Shown: positions 1-6,473 of the stretch, in pieces
Numbering within the stretch: position 1 is the first letter of the stretch
How the letters are laid out: every line of letters begins with the position of its first letter
Assembly: GCA_947254645.1 (NCBI GenBank)
Contig: CAMYDW010000016.1
Location: 1 to 35,180 of the forward strand
Source: an uncultured Peptococcaceae bacterium
Lineage (GTDB): Bacteria; Bacillota; Peptococcia; Peptococcales; Peptococcaceae
DNA: 35,180 nt
Reading direction: 5' to 3'
Made by a program: the position numbers and the translations under genes
Notes under the pieces: generated by a model
The model's input: only the letters and a program-made list of their open reading frames with translations
Told to the model about the DNA's origin: nothing
The model's database searches: none

Positions 1-26
1 CACTGGTTCGAGCCCAGTTCGGGGAG
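1..26 (+). tRNA. 3' end of a tRNA, cut by the window edge
   Basis: Only the T arm and the 3' acceptor strand are present. The T stem ACTGG/CCAGT (2-6 with 14-18) encloses the loop TTCGAGC, followed by acceptor bases TCGGGGA and discriminator G at 26. No CCA is encoded. The implied 5' acceptor strand TCCCCGA resembles Bacillota tRNA-Asn, but the anticodon lies outside the window, so the identity is a guess. Confidence 0.85.
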
Positions 27-29
27 TTT

Positions 30-55
30 AAGACAAGGTGAAAACCTTGTCTTTT
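30..55 (+). terminator. Terminator-like hairpin between two tRNA genes
   Basis: A perfect 10-bp stem, AAGACAAGGT with ACCTTGTCTT, closes a GAAA tetraloop and is followed by TTTT. It sits 3 bases after the first tRNA and about 5 bases before tRNA-Trp. The short U-run may make it leaky, or it may be an RNA-processing signal between the two tRNAs. Confidence 0.55.
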
Positions 56-59
56 GCAT

Positions 60-132
60 AGGGGTATAGTTCAGCTGGTAGAATATCGGTCTCCAAAACC
101 GCAGGTCCTGGGTTCGAATCCTAGTGCCCCTG
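60..132 (+). tRNA. tRNA-Trp (anticodon CCA)
   Basis: A full 73-nt cloverleaf. The acceptor strands AGGGGTA and TGCCCCT pair over seven bases with one G-U. The anticodon loop CTCCAAA carries CCA at 93-95, position 34 of the tRNA. The T arm is CTGGG-TTCGAAT-CCTAG and the discriminator base is G. CCA is not encoded, so the 3' end must be added by CCA-adding enzyme. The acceptor and anticodon arms closely match Bacillus-type tRNA-Trp. Confidence 0.97.
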
Positions 133-133
133 T

Positions 134-164
134 AAGCCTTCATCTGTTGATGGAGGCTTTTTTT
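134..164 (+). terminator. Intrinsic terminator of the tRNA unit
   Basis: An 11-bp stem with one G-T pair (AAGCCTTCATC with GATGGAGGCTT), loop TGTT, followed by a run of seven T. It ends the tRNA transcript. The following bases up to 306 are AT-rich and show no THI-box (TPP riboswitch) pattern. Confidence 0.85.
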
Positions 165-306
165 ATGCCTTTGGTTTCATAATTTTGCTGTATCCTGTTC
201 ATCAAGTCATTAAAATAATGAAAAATATCACAGTAAACATTGAAAAAAATATGATAATATGAATAATTGAAGTATAAAGTAAATTAAAAAGGGGATTTTG
301 ATAACG

Positions 307-1590
307 ATGAAAATTGAAAAAGAAACCTTACTATTATATGCCATCACAGATTGTGATAATTTGCAAGGAGAGGCGCTACTGGATCGCACTGAAAAGATTT
401 TAGCCAATGGTGCCACCATCCTACAGTACCGTGATAAAGAAAAGAAGGCACGTGAAGATGTGAAGGCCTTGCAAGCATTGTGCAAGAAATATGAAGTGCC
501 ATTTATTGTCAATGATGATATTGAATTGGCCATCGAAATTGATGCCGATGGGGTGCATGTGGGTCAGGAGGATTTGGCTTGTCATAATGCACGTGAACGT
601 CTTGGTGCCGATAAAATTATTGGGGTATCTGCAAAAACAGTTGCTCAAGCCAAGGAAGCAGTGGCAAATGGTGCAGACTATCTTGGGGTAGGGGCATTGT
701 TCCCAAGTGTTTCAAAGTCCTCTAGTGTTATTGCACGTGAAACCTTGAAGGAGATTTGTGCTGCTGTCGATGTACCTGTTGTTGGTATTGGTGGTATTTC
801 TGAGGATAATATTGCCCTCATGGCTGGGACAGGGGCAGCTGGTGTGGCGGTTATTTCTGCCCTCTATGCATTGCCGGAACCAAGTGTTGCAACCAAGCGC
901 TTTGCACGAAAGATGAATAACATTATCAATGGCGACCCTGCAATGAAGGGTGTATTGTTGGATGTCGATGGCACCATTGCGGATACAGCAGGTTTTTATC
1001 AACAATTGGTACCAAACTTCCTAAAATCAGAAGGGTTGCGTGTAGGCCCAGATTTGCCTCAAATTTTAGCGCCACTCAGTATGCCTGAAAGTGTTGGCTA
1101 TGTTAAGCACAACTATTCAGGTCTCTTTGGTGTAGGGCAAGTGGTCAATCATTTAGAGCATACTTTAGAGATGTTTTACCATACAGAAGCCGTTGCCAAA
1201 AAGGACGTTGAAAAATTTATCGTGACAGCACGCGAAAAAGGGTGTAAAATCTTTGCAACGAGTATTCACGATGCAGAAGTTTGCACCACCTTGTTTGACC
1301 ATCTTGGACTCACAAGCTTATTTGACCATATTATCAGTGGATGGGACAAGCGTTTTGGCGGTGGCGATTCCAAGCTTTTTGCCCAAGCACATCCGTTCTT
1401 TGACAATGATATAGAGCATGTATGGGTGTTTAATGATGGTATTGAAGGCATCTTTGCGGCAAAAGGGGCCGGCTATAAATTGGCAGCGATTTATGATGAG
1501 CATCATAGCGAGCAAGAATGGCTGCAAATGGTTAAAAATGCAGATGTGGCCTTTATGAGCTGGGAAGAAGCGATTTCCTGGTTGAAGTAG
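307..1590 (+). CDS. Thiamine-phosphate synthase fused to a HAD-family phosphatase domain
   Basis: The first ~205 residues are a ThiE domain, which joins HMP-PP and thiazole phosphate into thiamine monophosphate. Visible ThiE signatures are the YRDK strand, NDDIELAIEIDADGVHVGQ, the SVSK phosphate loop and VVGIGGIS. From about residue 216 a complete HAD domain follows: D219-x-D221-G-T nucleophile motif, T318/S319 motif II, a motif III lysine (probably K356) and a VFNDGIEG motif IV around D377, in the style of beta-phosphoglucomutase-like HADs. Such a domain could remove the phosphate from thiamine monophosphate or a pathway intermediate; this is inference. I chose the ATG at 307, 12 nt after GGGG at 291-294; an in-frame TTG at 298 is only 3 nt from it. 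No other thiamine gene is nearby. Confidence 0.88.
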   Translation: MKIEKETLLLYAITDCDNLQGEALLDRTEKILANGATILQYRDKEKKAREDVKALQALCKKYEVPFIVNDDIELAIEIDADGVHVGQEDLACHNARERLGADKIIGVSAKTVAQAKEAVANGADYLGVGALFPSVSKSSSVIARETLKEICAAVDVPVVGIGGISEDNIALMAGTGAAGVAVISALYALPEPSVATKRFARKMNNIINGDPAMKGVLLDVDGTIADTAGFYQQLVPNFLKSEGLRVGPDLPQILAPLSMPESVGYVKHNYSGLFGVGQVVNHLEHTLEMFYHTEAVAKKDVEKFIVTAREKGCKIFATSIHDAEVCTTLFDHLGLTSLFDHIISGWDKRFGGGDSKLFAQAHPFFDNDIEHVWVFNDGIEGIFAAKGAGYKLAAIYDEHHSEQEWLQMVKNADVAFMSWEEAISWLK

Positions 1591-1670
1591 TGTTTCAATA
1601 AATAATTGAAAGACATATTAAATTGCAATAAATTAGTAATAACACAGATAAATTAAATTTATAAAAAATA

Positions 1671-1699
1671 TAGACAAGCTAAATCTAATATGCTATATT
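1671..1699 (+). promoter_or_regulatory. Sigma-A-type promoter of the first CBS gene
   Basis: TAGACA at 1671-1676 and TATATT at 1694-1699 are separated by exactly 17 bases. Transcription would start near 1706, giving a leader of about 60 nt. The spacing and the 177-bp gap after the ThiE-HAD gene support an independent transcription unit. Confidence 0.6.
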
Positions 1700-1767
1700 A
1701 TAAACATAGAAAGAACAAATAGTTCGGAACAATAAAATTTATAATTATATATTAGGGGGAATTAAAA

Positions 1768-2274
1768 ATGGCAGTAGTAGTTAAAGACGTAATGATTAGA
1801 AATCCTATCACACTTTCTAAAAAGGCAACCATCGGTGACGCAGTAGAAATTTTGGCAAAACGTCGTGTAGGCAGCTTGCCACTTGTTGATGAAGAAGGCA
1901 TTCTAGTTGGTTTCCTTAGTGATGGGGACATCATTGATTATGTAGTACGTAATGTACGTCGTCGTAACAATCAACTCAACCACGTAAGAAGCTGGTATCA
2001 AGTAGACTGCTTCTCACAATATCTCAAAAATGTGGTAGATGATCCAGCATACGCTTGTGCAACACATCATGTTATTTCTGTTGATGTGCATGACAGTGTG
2101 AAAACTGTTTCTGGCCTCATCCAAAAGAAACATTTAAAACACGTTCCTGTTACTGAAGATGGAAAATTGGTTGGTATGGTTACTAGAAACGATATTATTC
2201 AAGGCTTGTTTATGGACTACATTAACAATCCAGACGCTGAATGTATTGAAGGCGGACAAGACGACGATTTTTAA
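1768..2274 (+). CDS. CBS-domain-pair protein
   Basis: A 168-residue protein consisting of two CBS domains and nothing else. CBS1 spans about residues 5-60, from VKDVM through VGSLPLVDEEG to the LSDGDIIDYV helix. CBS2 spans about 110-160, ending VTRNDIIQGLF. CBS pairs bind adenine nucleotides such as AMP, ATP or SAM and usually act as energy sensors, but a standalone pair gives no specific target. The start is ATG after a very G-rich ribosome-binding site (AGGGGGA at 1754-1760). It is followed by its own terminator and then a paralogue of nearly the same length, which suggests a tandem duplication with separate regulation. Confidence 0.9.
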   Translation: MAVVVKDVMIRNPITLSKKATIGDAVEILAKRRVGSLPLVDEEGILVGFLSDGDIIDYVVRNVRRRNNQLNHVRSWYQVDCFSQYLKNVVDDPAYACATHHVISVDVHDSVKTVSGLIQKKHLKHVPVTEDGKLVGMVTRNDIIQGLFMDYINNPDAECIEGGQDDDF

Positions 2275-2286
2275 TAGGATAGCATT

Positions 2287-2317
2287 AAGGACCCCTTCTC
2301 GATGAAGGGGTCTTTTT
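2287..2317 (+). terminator. Intrinsic terminator between the two CBS genes
   Basis: Stem GACCCCTTC/GAAGGGGTC (2290-2298 with 2304-2312), loop TCGAT, then TTTTT. It lies only 13 bases after the first CBS stop and 32 bases before the next start, so the second gene is reached by read-through or by a promoter I cannot see. Confidence 0.85.
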
Positions 2318-2348
2318 GTTATAACATTTTTTGAAGGGAGTTTTTTCA

Positions 2349-2831
2349 ATGAGTGAACAAAACAGATTTACCAATGTTAAAATTGCAGATGTGATGACAA
2401 CAGACGTGCACTCCCTGCCAATGACTGCCACCATAGGTGACGCCATTCAGGCCTTTTCGACCTACAGGGTAAGTGGTTTTCCTATTGTCGATGACAACAA
2501 CCTGATTGCTGCCTATGTGTCAGATGGAGACATCATCCATTACTTGATTTATCATTTTGGTTCTCGTAATATGAAAAATGATGAATTTTGGCAACGAATG
2601 AGTGATACAGCCATGATGGAAGAACTTGACCAAATTGCCAATGAGTCTATTATCGAATGTGCCTCACGACATGTCCGTTTTGCGGAGCCTGATGATAGTG
2701 TTCGTCATATTGCACAAGTGATGAACCGTAAACGTCTCAAATATATGCCAGTTACAGAAAATGGTGTCCTGGTTGGTCTTGTTTCACGGAATGCATTATT
2801 ACAGCTTTTATTTAATGAGTATTCGAAATAA
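2349..2831 (+). CDS. CBS-domain-pair protein, paralogue of the preceding gene
   Basis: A 160-residue protein with the same two-CBS layout as its neighbour. CBS1 runs from VKIADVMTTDVHSL to YVSDGDIIHYLI and CBS2 from about residue 105 to LVSRNALLQLLF. The middle segment differs most (here NMKNDEFWQRM), so ligand or partner may differ. The ATG at 2349 follows AAGGGAG with normal spacing; an in-frame TTG at 2331 would leave no ribosome-binding site. An adenine-nucleotide-sensing role is inferred from the family only. Confidence 0.88.
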   Translation: MSEQNRFTNVKIADVMTTDVHSLPMTATIGDAIQAFSTYRVSGFPIVDDNNLIAAYVSDGDIIHYLIYHFGSRNMKNDEFWQRMSDTAMMEELDQIANESIIECASRHVRFAEPDDSVRHIAQVMNRKRLKYMPVTENGVLVGLVSRNALLQLLFNEYSK

Positions 2832-2862
2832 CGATTAGCCTTGCATTATTTTTTAGAGTTAG

Positions 2863-2912
2863 ATAAACGAATAGAGGTGTATCAAAAATGATACACCTCT
2901 ATTCGTTTATTT
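2863..2912 (+). terminator. Very long perfect terminator hairpin
   Basis: A perfect stem of about 21 bp (2863-2883 with 2890-2910) with a 6-nt loop AAAAAT. It lies 31 bases after the second CBS stop. The A/T-rich ends of the arms give weak U-tracts on both strands (TTTATTTT on plus). It is much longer than the other terminators in the window. Confidence 0.7.
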
Positions 2913-3003
2913 TATTGTGAGATGTTTTGTTTTTTATAGCCAACAGTGCCTTTAATTTATAGAACCTATAAACATAATATTAATAAAAAAGACAAATGTC
3001 CTC

Positions 3004-3032
3004 TTGATGAAAACAGAAACGTATGTCATTAT
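3004..3032 (+). promoter_or_regulatory. Possible promoter of the first AGCS symporter gene
   Basis: TTGATG at 3004-3009 and CATTAT at 3027-3032 with a 17-base spacer. The leader to the ATG at 3154 would be about 115 nt. The rest of the 2913-3153 gap is AT-rich and I see no other structure in it. Confidence 0.35.
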
Positions 3033-3153
3033 GTATGTACCTTATAAATTGTGTGAAATTTCTGAAATATAGCATGAACTGAATATTTTACGCATTGTAG
3101 GGAAATATATAGAATCTTGAAGAAGGTTTTCAAAAAAGGAGGGTGCATTGATA

Positions 3154-4566
3154 ATGGAACTATTTATGAAAATGAATTCCCTAGTCAACGGATTTGTCTG
3201 GGGGCCAATTATGTTGACGCTTTTGATTGGTACAGGGCTATATTTGAGTATGCGAGCCGGATTCATTCAGTTTAGGTTTTTTCCATATGCATTAAAAAAT
3301 ACTGTTGGTGGGCTGTTTTCTGGGCGACATAATAAGGCTTCAGAAAGTAATATTACCCCTTTTCAGGCAGTATCTACGGCACTTGCCTCTACAGTCGGCA
3401 CTGGTAATATTGTTGGGGTTGCAACAGCCATCAGTGTTGGGGGACCTGGAGCCGTTTTCTGGATGTGGATTTCAGCACTTTTAGGGATGATGACAAAGTA
3501 TTCGGAAATTGTCTTGGCGGTGCGCTATAGAGAAACCAATAAAATGGGACAATATGTTGGTGGACCAATGTATTACCTGAAAAATGGTGTAGGTGCAAAA
3601 TGGCCAAAGGTTGGTGCAATATTAGGATCAGTGTTTGCTTTCTTTGCTGCAATTGCTTGTTTTGGGATTGGTAACATGACTCAAGCAAATTCTATTGCTG
3701 GGGCATTTGAAAATACCTTTGGTATTGATAAAACAGTGATTGGCTTGGTGTTAGCAGCGATTGTAGCAGTGGTCATCCTTGGTGGGATAAAATCTATTGC
3801 TCGTATCACAGAACTGATTGTTCCTATTATGGCTGCATTTTTTATTCTATTTGGTATTGTTATTTTAGTCATTCATGCCCATGAATTGCCAACAACGATT
3901 GTTGATATTTTTAAAGGGGCCTTTGATCCAAGCGCTGTTTTGGGTGGTGCTGCAGGGGTAACAATTATGACTGTTGTACGTATGGGGTTTGCACGTGGGG
4001 TATTCTCTAATGAAGCAGGCCTTGGCTCTGCGCCAATTGCCCACGCTGCATCTTCTACACAAGACCCTGTTGAACAAGGGCTTTGGGGGATTTTTGAGGT
4101 TTTTGTTGATACCATTATTATTTGTACTATGACGGCGCTTATTATTTTATCTGTCACCGACCCATCTACTGGGGATTATTTATGGATTGGCGGTCAATAT
4201 GATGGTGCTGCGTTAACACTCAAAGCGTTTGAATATGGGGTCCCTGGTCAAATTGGCTCTATTGGGCTAACCATTGGTCTTGCTTTATTTGCACTTTCTA
4301 CTATTTTTGGATGGTGCTATTATGGCGAAAAATCCTGGGAATATTTATTTAGAAATAATGACCAAGCACGAAAAATAGTCATTTTACTTTTCCGTAGTGT
4401 ATATGTATTTGCTGTATTTTTGGGGTCTATTGGTGGCTTACAACTGGTATGGGGCATTGCTGATACCTTAAATGGTTGTATGGCGATTCCAAACTTGATT
4501 GGGGTGCTACTCCTATCAGGGGTGGTATTGAAAGAAACGAAAGAATATTTCAAACATCGTTTCTAA
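3154..4566 (+). CDS. AGCS-family sodium:alanine/glycine symporter (copy 1)
   Basis: A 470-residue polytopic membrane protein of the alanine/glycine:cation symporter family, which imports alanine or glycine with Na+. Family marks include FVWGPIMLTLLIGTGLYLS near the N terminus, TALASTVGTGNIVGVATA, the ALLGMMTKYSEI helix, GGPMYYLKNG, NEAGLGSAPIAHAAS and the C-terminal GVVLKETKEYF. The ATG at 3154 sits 10 nt after AGGAGGG; an in-frame TTG at 3148 is only 4 nt away, and starting at 3154 makes the protein exactly as long as its paralogue at 4870. Substrate (alanine, glycine or both) cannot be told from sequence by eye. The gene has its own terminator. Confidence 0.93.
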   Translation: MELFMKMNSLVNGFVWGPIMLTLLIGTGLYLSMRAGFIQFRFFPYALKNTVGGLFSGRHNKASESNITPFQAVSTALASTVGTGNIVGVATAISVGGPGAVFWMWISALLGMMTKYSEIVLAVRYRETNKMGQYVGGPMYYLKNGVGAKWPKVGAILGSVFAFFAAIACFGIGNMTQANSIAGAFENTFGIDKTVIGLVLAAIVAVVILGGIKSIARITELIVPIMAAFFILFGIVILVIHAHELPTTIVDIFKGAFDPSAVLGGAAGVTIMTVVRMGFARGVFSNEAGLGSAPIAHAASSTQDPVEQGLWGIFEVFVDTIIICTMTALIILSVTDPSTGDYLWIGGQYDGAALTLKAFEYGVPGQIGSIGLTIGLALFALSTIFGWCYYGEKSWEYLFRNNDQARKIVILLFRSVYVFAVFLGSIGGLQLVWGIADTLNGCMAIPNLIGVLLLSGVVLKETKEYFKHRF

Positions 4567-4615
4567 TAGAATCCAAGGTCATAAATGCCTTCCTAACATT
4601 GAATATTATCTCAAA

Positions 4616-4647
4616 AGAGAGATGTCCGAAAGGGCATCTCTCTTTTT
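4616..4647 (+). terminator. Terminator after AGCS copy 1
   Basis: Stem AGAGAGATGTCC with GGGCATCTCTCT around the tetraloop GAAA, followed by TTTTT. It lies 50 bases past the stop and separates the two symporter genes into distinct transcripts. Confidence 0.85.
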
Positions 4648-4740
4648 GTGTTGTGTAACAGGTAAAAAAAATAAAAACTGTTATATTAGATAGGGATAAA
4701 TTATATAAGAAATACTAAAAAAAAATTGGTCGACCTCTAA

Positions 4741-4769
4741 TTGACAAAAAAAACAAAAAAGTGGATAAT
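4741..4769 (+). promoter_or_regulatory. Near-consensus promoter of AGCS copy 2
   Basis: A perfect TTGACA at 4741-4746, a 17-base A-rich spacer and GATAAT at 4764-4769. Upstream, 4728-4735 is the palindrome GGTCGACC within TTGGTCGACCTC, placed 5 bases before the -35 box where an activator or repressor could bind. Transcription would start near 4776, leaving a leader of roughly 94 nt. Confidence 0.8.
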
Positions 4770-4820
4770 CTTCATATAAAGTTACAAAACTTTCGGAATA
4801 TTCAAAAAAACACATGGAGC

Positions 4821-4847
4821 TCATTTGCTTGATGAACAAGCGAATGA
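4821..4847 (+). promoter_or_regulatory. Hairpin in the 5' leader of AGCS copy 2
   Basis: An 11-bp inverted repeat (4821-4831 with 4837-4847, one G-T pair) with loop ATGAA. It ends about 10 bases before the ribosome-binding site CAGGGAGG and 22 bases before the ATG. It has no U-run, so it is not a terminator; it may stabilise the mRNA or affect initiation. Confidence 0.45.
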
Positions 4848-4869
4848 TGGGAAACAGGGAGGATACACA

Positions 4870-6282
4870 ATGGAATTTTTTATGACGATTAACAATGCTG
4901 TTGGTAATTTTGTATGGGGCCCGATTATGCTGTGCCTACTCGTAGGCACAGGCCTTTACATGAGTTCAAGAACGGGATTTCTACAATTTCGTAAATTCGG
5001 CTTTGTACTGAAGCACACCATTGGTGGGGTTTTTACTGGACAGCAGCGTGACTCTGCAGGGAACAATATTAGTCCATTCCAAGCAGTATCTACCGCATTG
5101 GCATCAACCATTGGGACAGGGAATATTGTAGGGATTGCAACCGCTATTGGTATTGGTGGTCCTGGGGCAATTTTCTGGATGTGGGTTTCAGCACTTTTGG
5201 GGATGATGACCAAGTACTCTGAAATTGTTTTGGCAGTCAAATACCGTGAAACCAATAGAGATGGACAATACATTGGGGGTCCAATGTACTATCTCAAAAA
5301 TGGTGTTGGCGAAAAATGGCCAAAGGTTGGGGCTACGTTAGGGGCGATGTTTGCCCTCTTCGCCGCAATCGCTTGTGTCGGTACAGGGAATATGACCCAA
5401 TCCAACTCTATTGCAAATGCATTTGCAAGTACTTTCGGATTAAATCGTACCGTAATTGGTATTATTTTATGTGTGATTGTTGCTGTTGTTATTCTTGGTG
5501 GGATTCAATCTATCGCAAAGATTACTGAATTGCTTGTACCATCCATGGCAACCTTCTATCTGATTTTTGGTATTATTGTTATCGGATTGAATATTGAACA
5601 CGTACCAATTGCATTCGAAAGTATTTTCAAAGGCGCTTTCGCACCAAGCTCTGTTTTAGGTGGGGCTGCTGGGGCAACAATTATGACAGTGATTCGCATG
5701 GGGATTGCCCGTGGGGTATTCTCCAATGAAGCAGGTCTTGGGTCTGCACCAATTGCACACGCTGCATCTTCTACCAAAATTCCTGTACAACAAGGGATGT
5801 GGGGGATTTTTGAAGTATTTACCACCATTATTGTTTGTACCATGACTGCAATGATTATCCTAACCGTTGAAGATCCAACCACAGGTCAATTTTTGTGGGT
5901 TGGTGGACAATATGATGGGGCCGCTTTGACCTTGAAAGCTTTTGAATATGGGATGCCTGGTAAGCTCGGTTCTATTGGTTTGACCTTTGCATTGGCGATG
6001 TTTGCACTTTCTACCCTTTTTGGATGGTGCTACTATGGGGAAAAAACTTGGGAATATTTGTTCCGCAAAAATGAAACCTTGCAAAAAGGTGTCACCATTG
6101 GTTATCGTGTATTATATGTAGGGGCTACCTACTTAGGTGCTGTTGGTGGCTTGCAAGTTATTTGGAGCATTGCAGATACCTTTAACGGCTTGATGGCGAT
6201 TCCAAACTTAGTTGGGGTACTCCTTTTGTCTGGTATTGTTTTAAAAGAAACAAAGGAATACTTCATTTCCCGTAATAAATAA
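4870..6282 (+). CDS. AGCS-family sodium:alanine/glycine symporter (copy 2)
   Basis: A 470-residue Na+-coupled amino-acid symporter, by eye about 70-75% identical to the preceding gene, with the same signature segments (TALASTIGTGNIVGIATA, GGPMYYLKNG, NEAGLGSAPIAHAAS). I start it at ATG 4870 behind GGGAGG; the longer frame to TTG 4825 runs through the leader hairpin and has no counterpart in copy 1. A strong promoter lies upstream and a terminator downstream, so it is a monocistron. It is followed by the one-carbon operon. A link between glycine or alanine uptake and one-carbon metabolism is plausible but inferred. Confidence 0.93.
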   Translation: MEFFMTINNAVGNFVWGPIMLCLLVGTGLYMSSRTGFLQFRKFGFVLKHTIGGVFTGQQRDSAGNNISPFQAVSTALASTIGTGNIVGIATAIGIGGPGAIFWMWVSALLGMMTKYSEIVLAVKYRETNRDGQYIGGPMYYLKNGVGEKWPKVGATLGAMFALFAAIACVGTGNMTQSNSIANAFASTFGLNRTVIGIILCVIVAVVILGGIQSIAKITELLVPSMATFYLIFGIIVIGLNIEHVPIAFESIFKGAFAPSSVLGGAAGATIMTVIRMGIARGVFSNEAGLGSAPIAHAASSTKIPVQQGMWGIFEVFTTIIVCTMTAMIILTVEDPTTGQFLWVGGQYDGAALTLKAFEYGMPGKLGSIGLTFALAMFALSTLFGWCYYGEKTWEYLFRKNETLQKGVTIGYRVLYVGATYLGAVGGLQVIWSIADTFNGLMAIPNLVGVLLLSGIVLKETKEYFISRNK

Positions 6283-6289
6283 GAGAATC

Positions 6290-6322
6290 AAGGAATACTG
6301 CTTTGGCGGTATTCCTTTTTTT
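6290..6322 (+). terminator. Terminator after AGCS copy 2
   Basis: Stem AAGGAATAC with GTATTCCTT (6290-6298 with 6309-6317), loop TGCTTTGGCG, and a run of seven T. Confidence 0.85.
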
Positions 6323-6378
6323 ATTGCATTTGAAAATAAAGGTATCTCAAATCCTAAAAACTACTATAAAATGAGATT

Positions 6379-6416
6379 ATAGATTATGAACAATCTATTA
6401 GTCCACGTGAGGTGGA
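6379..6416 (+). promoter_or_regulatory. Two adjacent inverted repeats upstream of fhs
   Basis: ATAGATT/AATCTAT (6379-6385 with 6392-6398, 6-nt loop) is followed by TCCAC/GTGGA (6402-6406 with 6412-6416, 5-nt loop). They lie 58-95 bases before the fhs start. They could be operator half-sites or a leader fold. I could not place a convincing promoter in this 150-base gap. Confidence 0.3.
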
Positions 6417-6473
6417 TATGATTTAAAATAAGAAATGGAAAAGTGATTAAAACAGAATGAAGGGGATATGGAC

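Noticed and set aside
165..306. Possible TPP riboswitch before the ThiE-HAD gene
   Set aside because: No THI-box sequence (such as CUGAGA with ACCUGAUC) is present in the leader.
4476..4658. Plus-strand frame over the end of AGCS copy 1
   Set aside because: It is a frame shadow of the symporter gene and ends inside the terminator.
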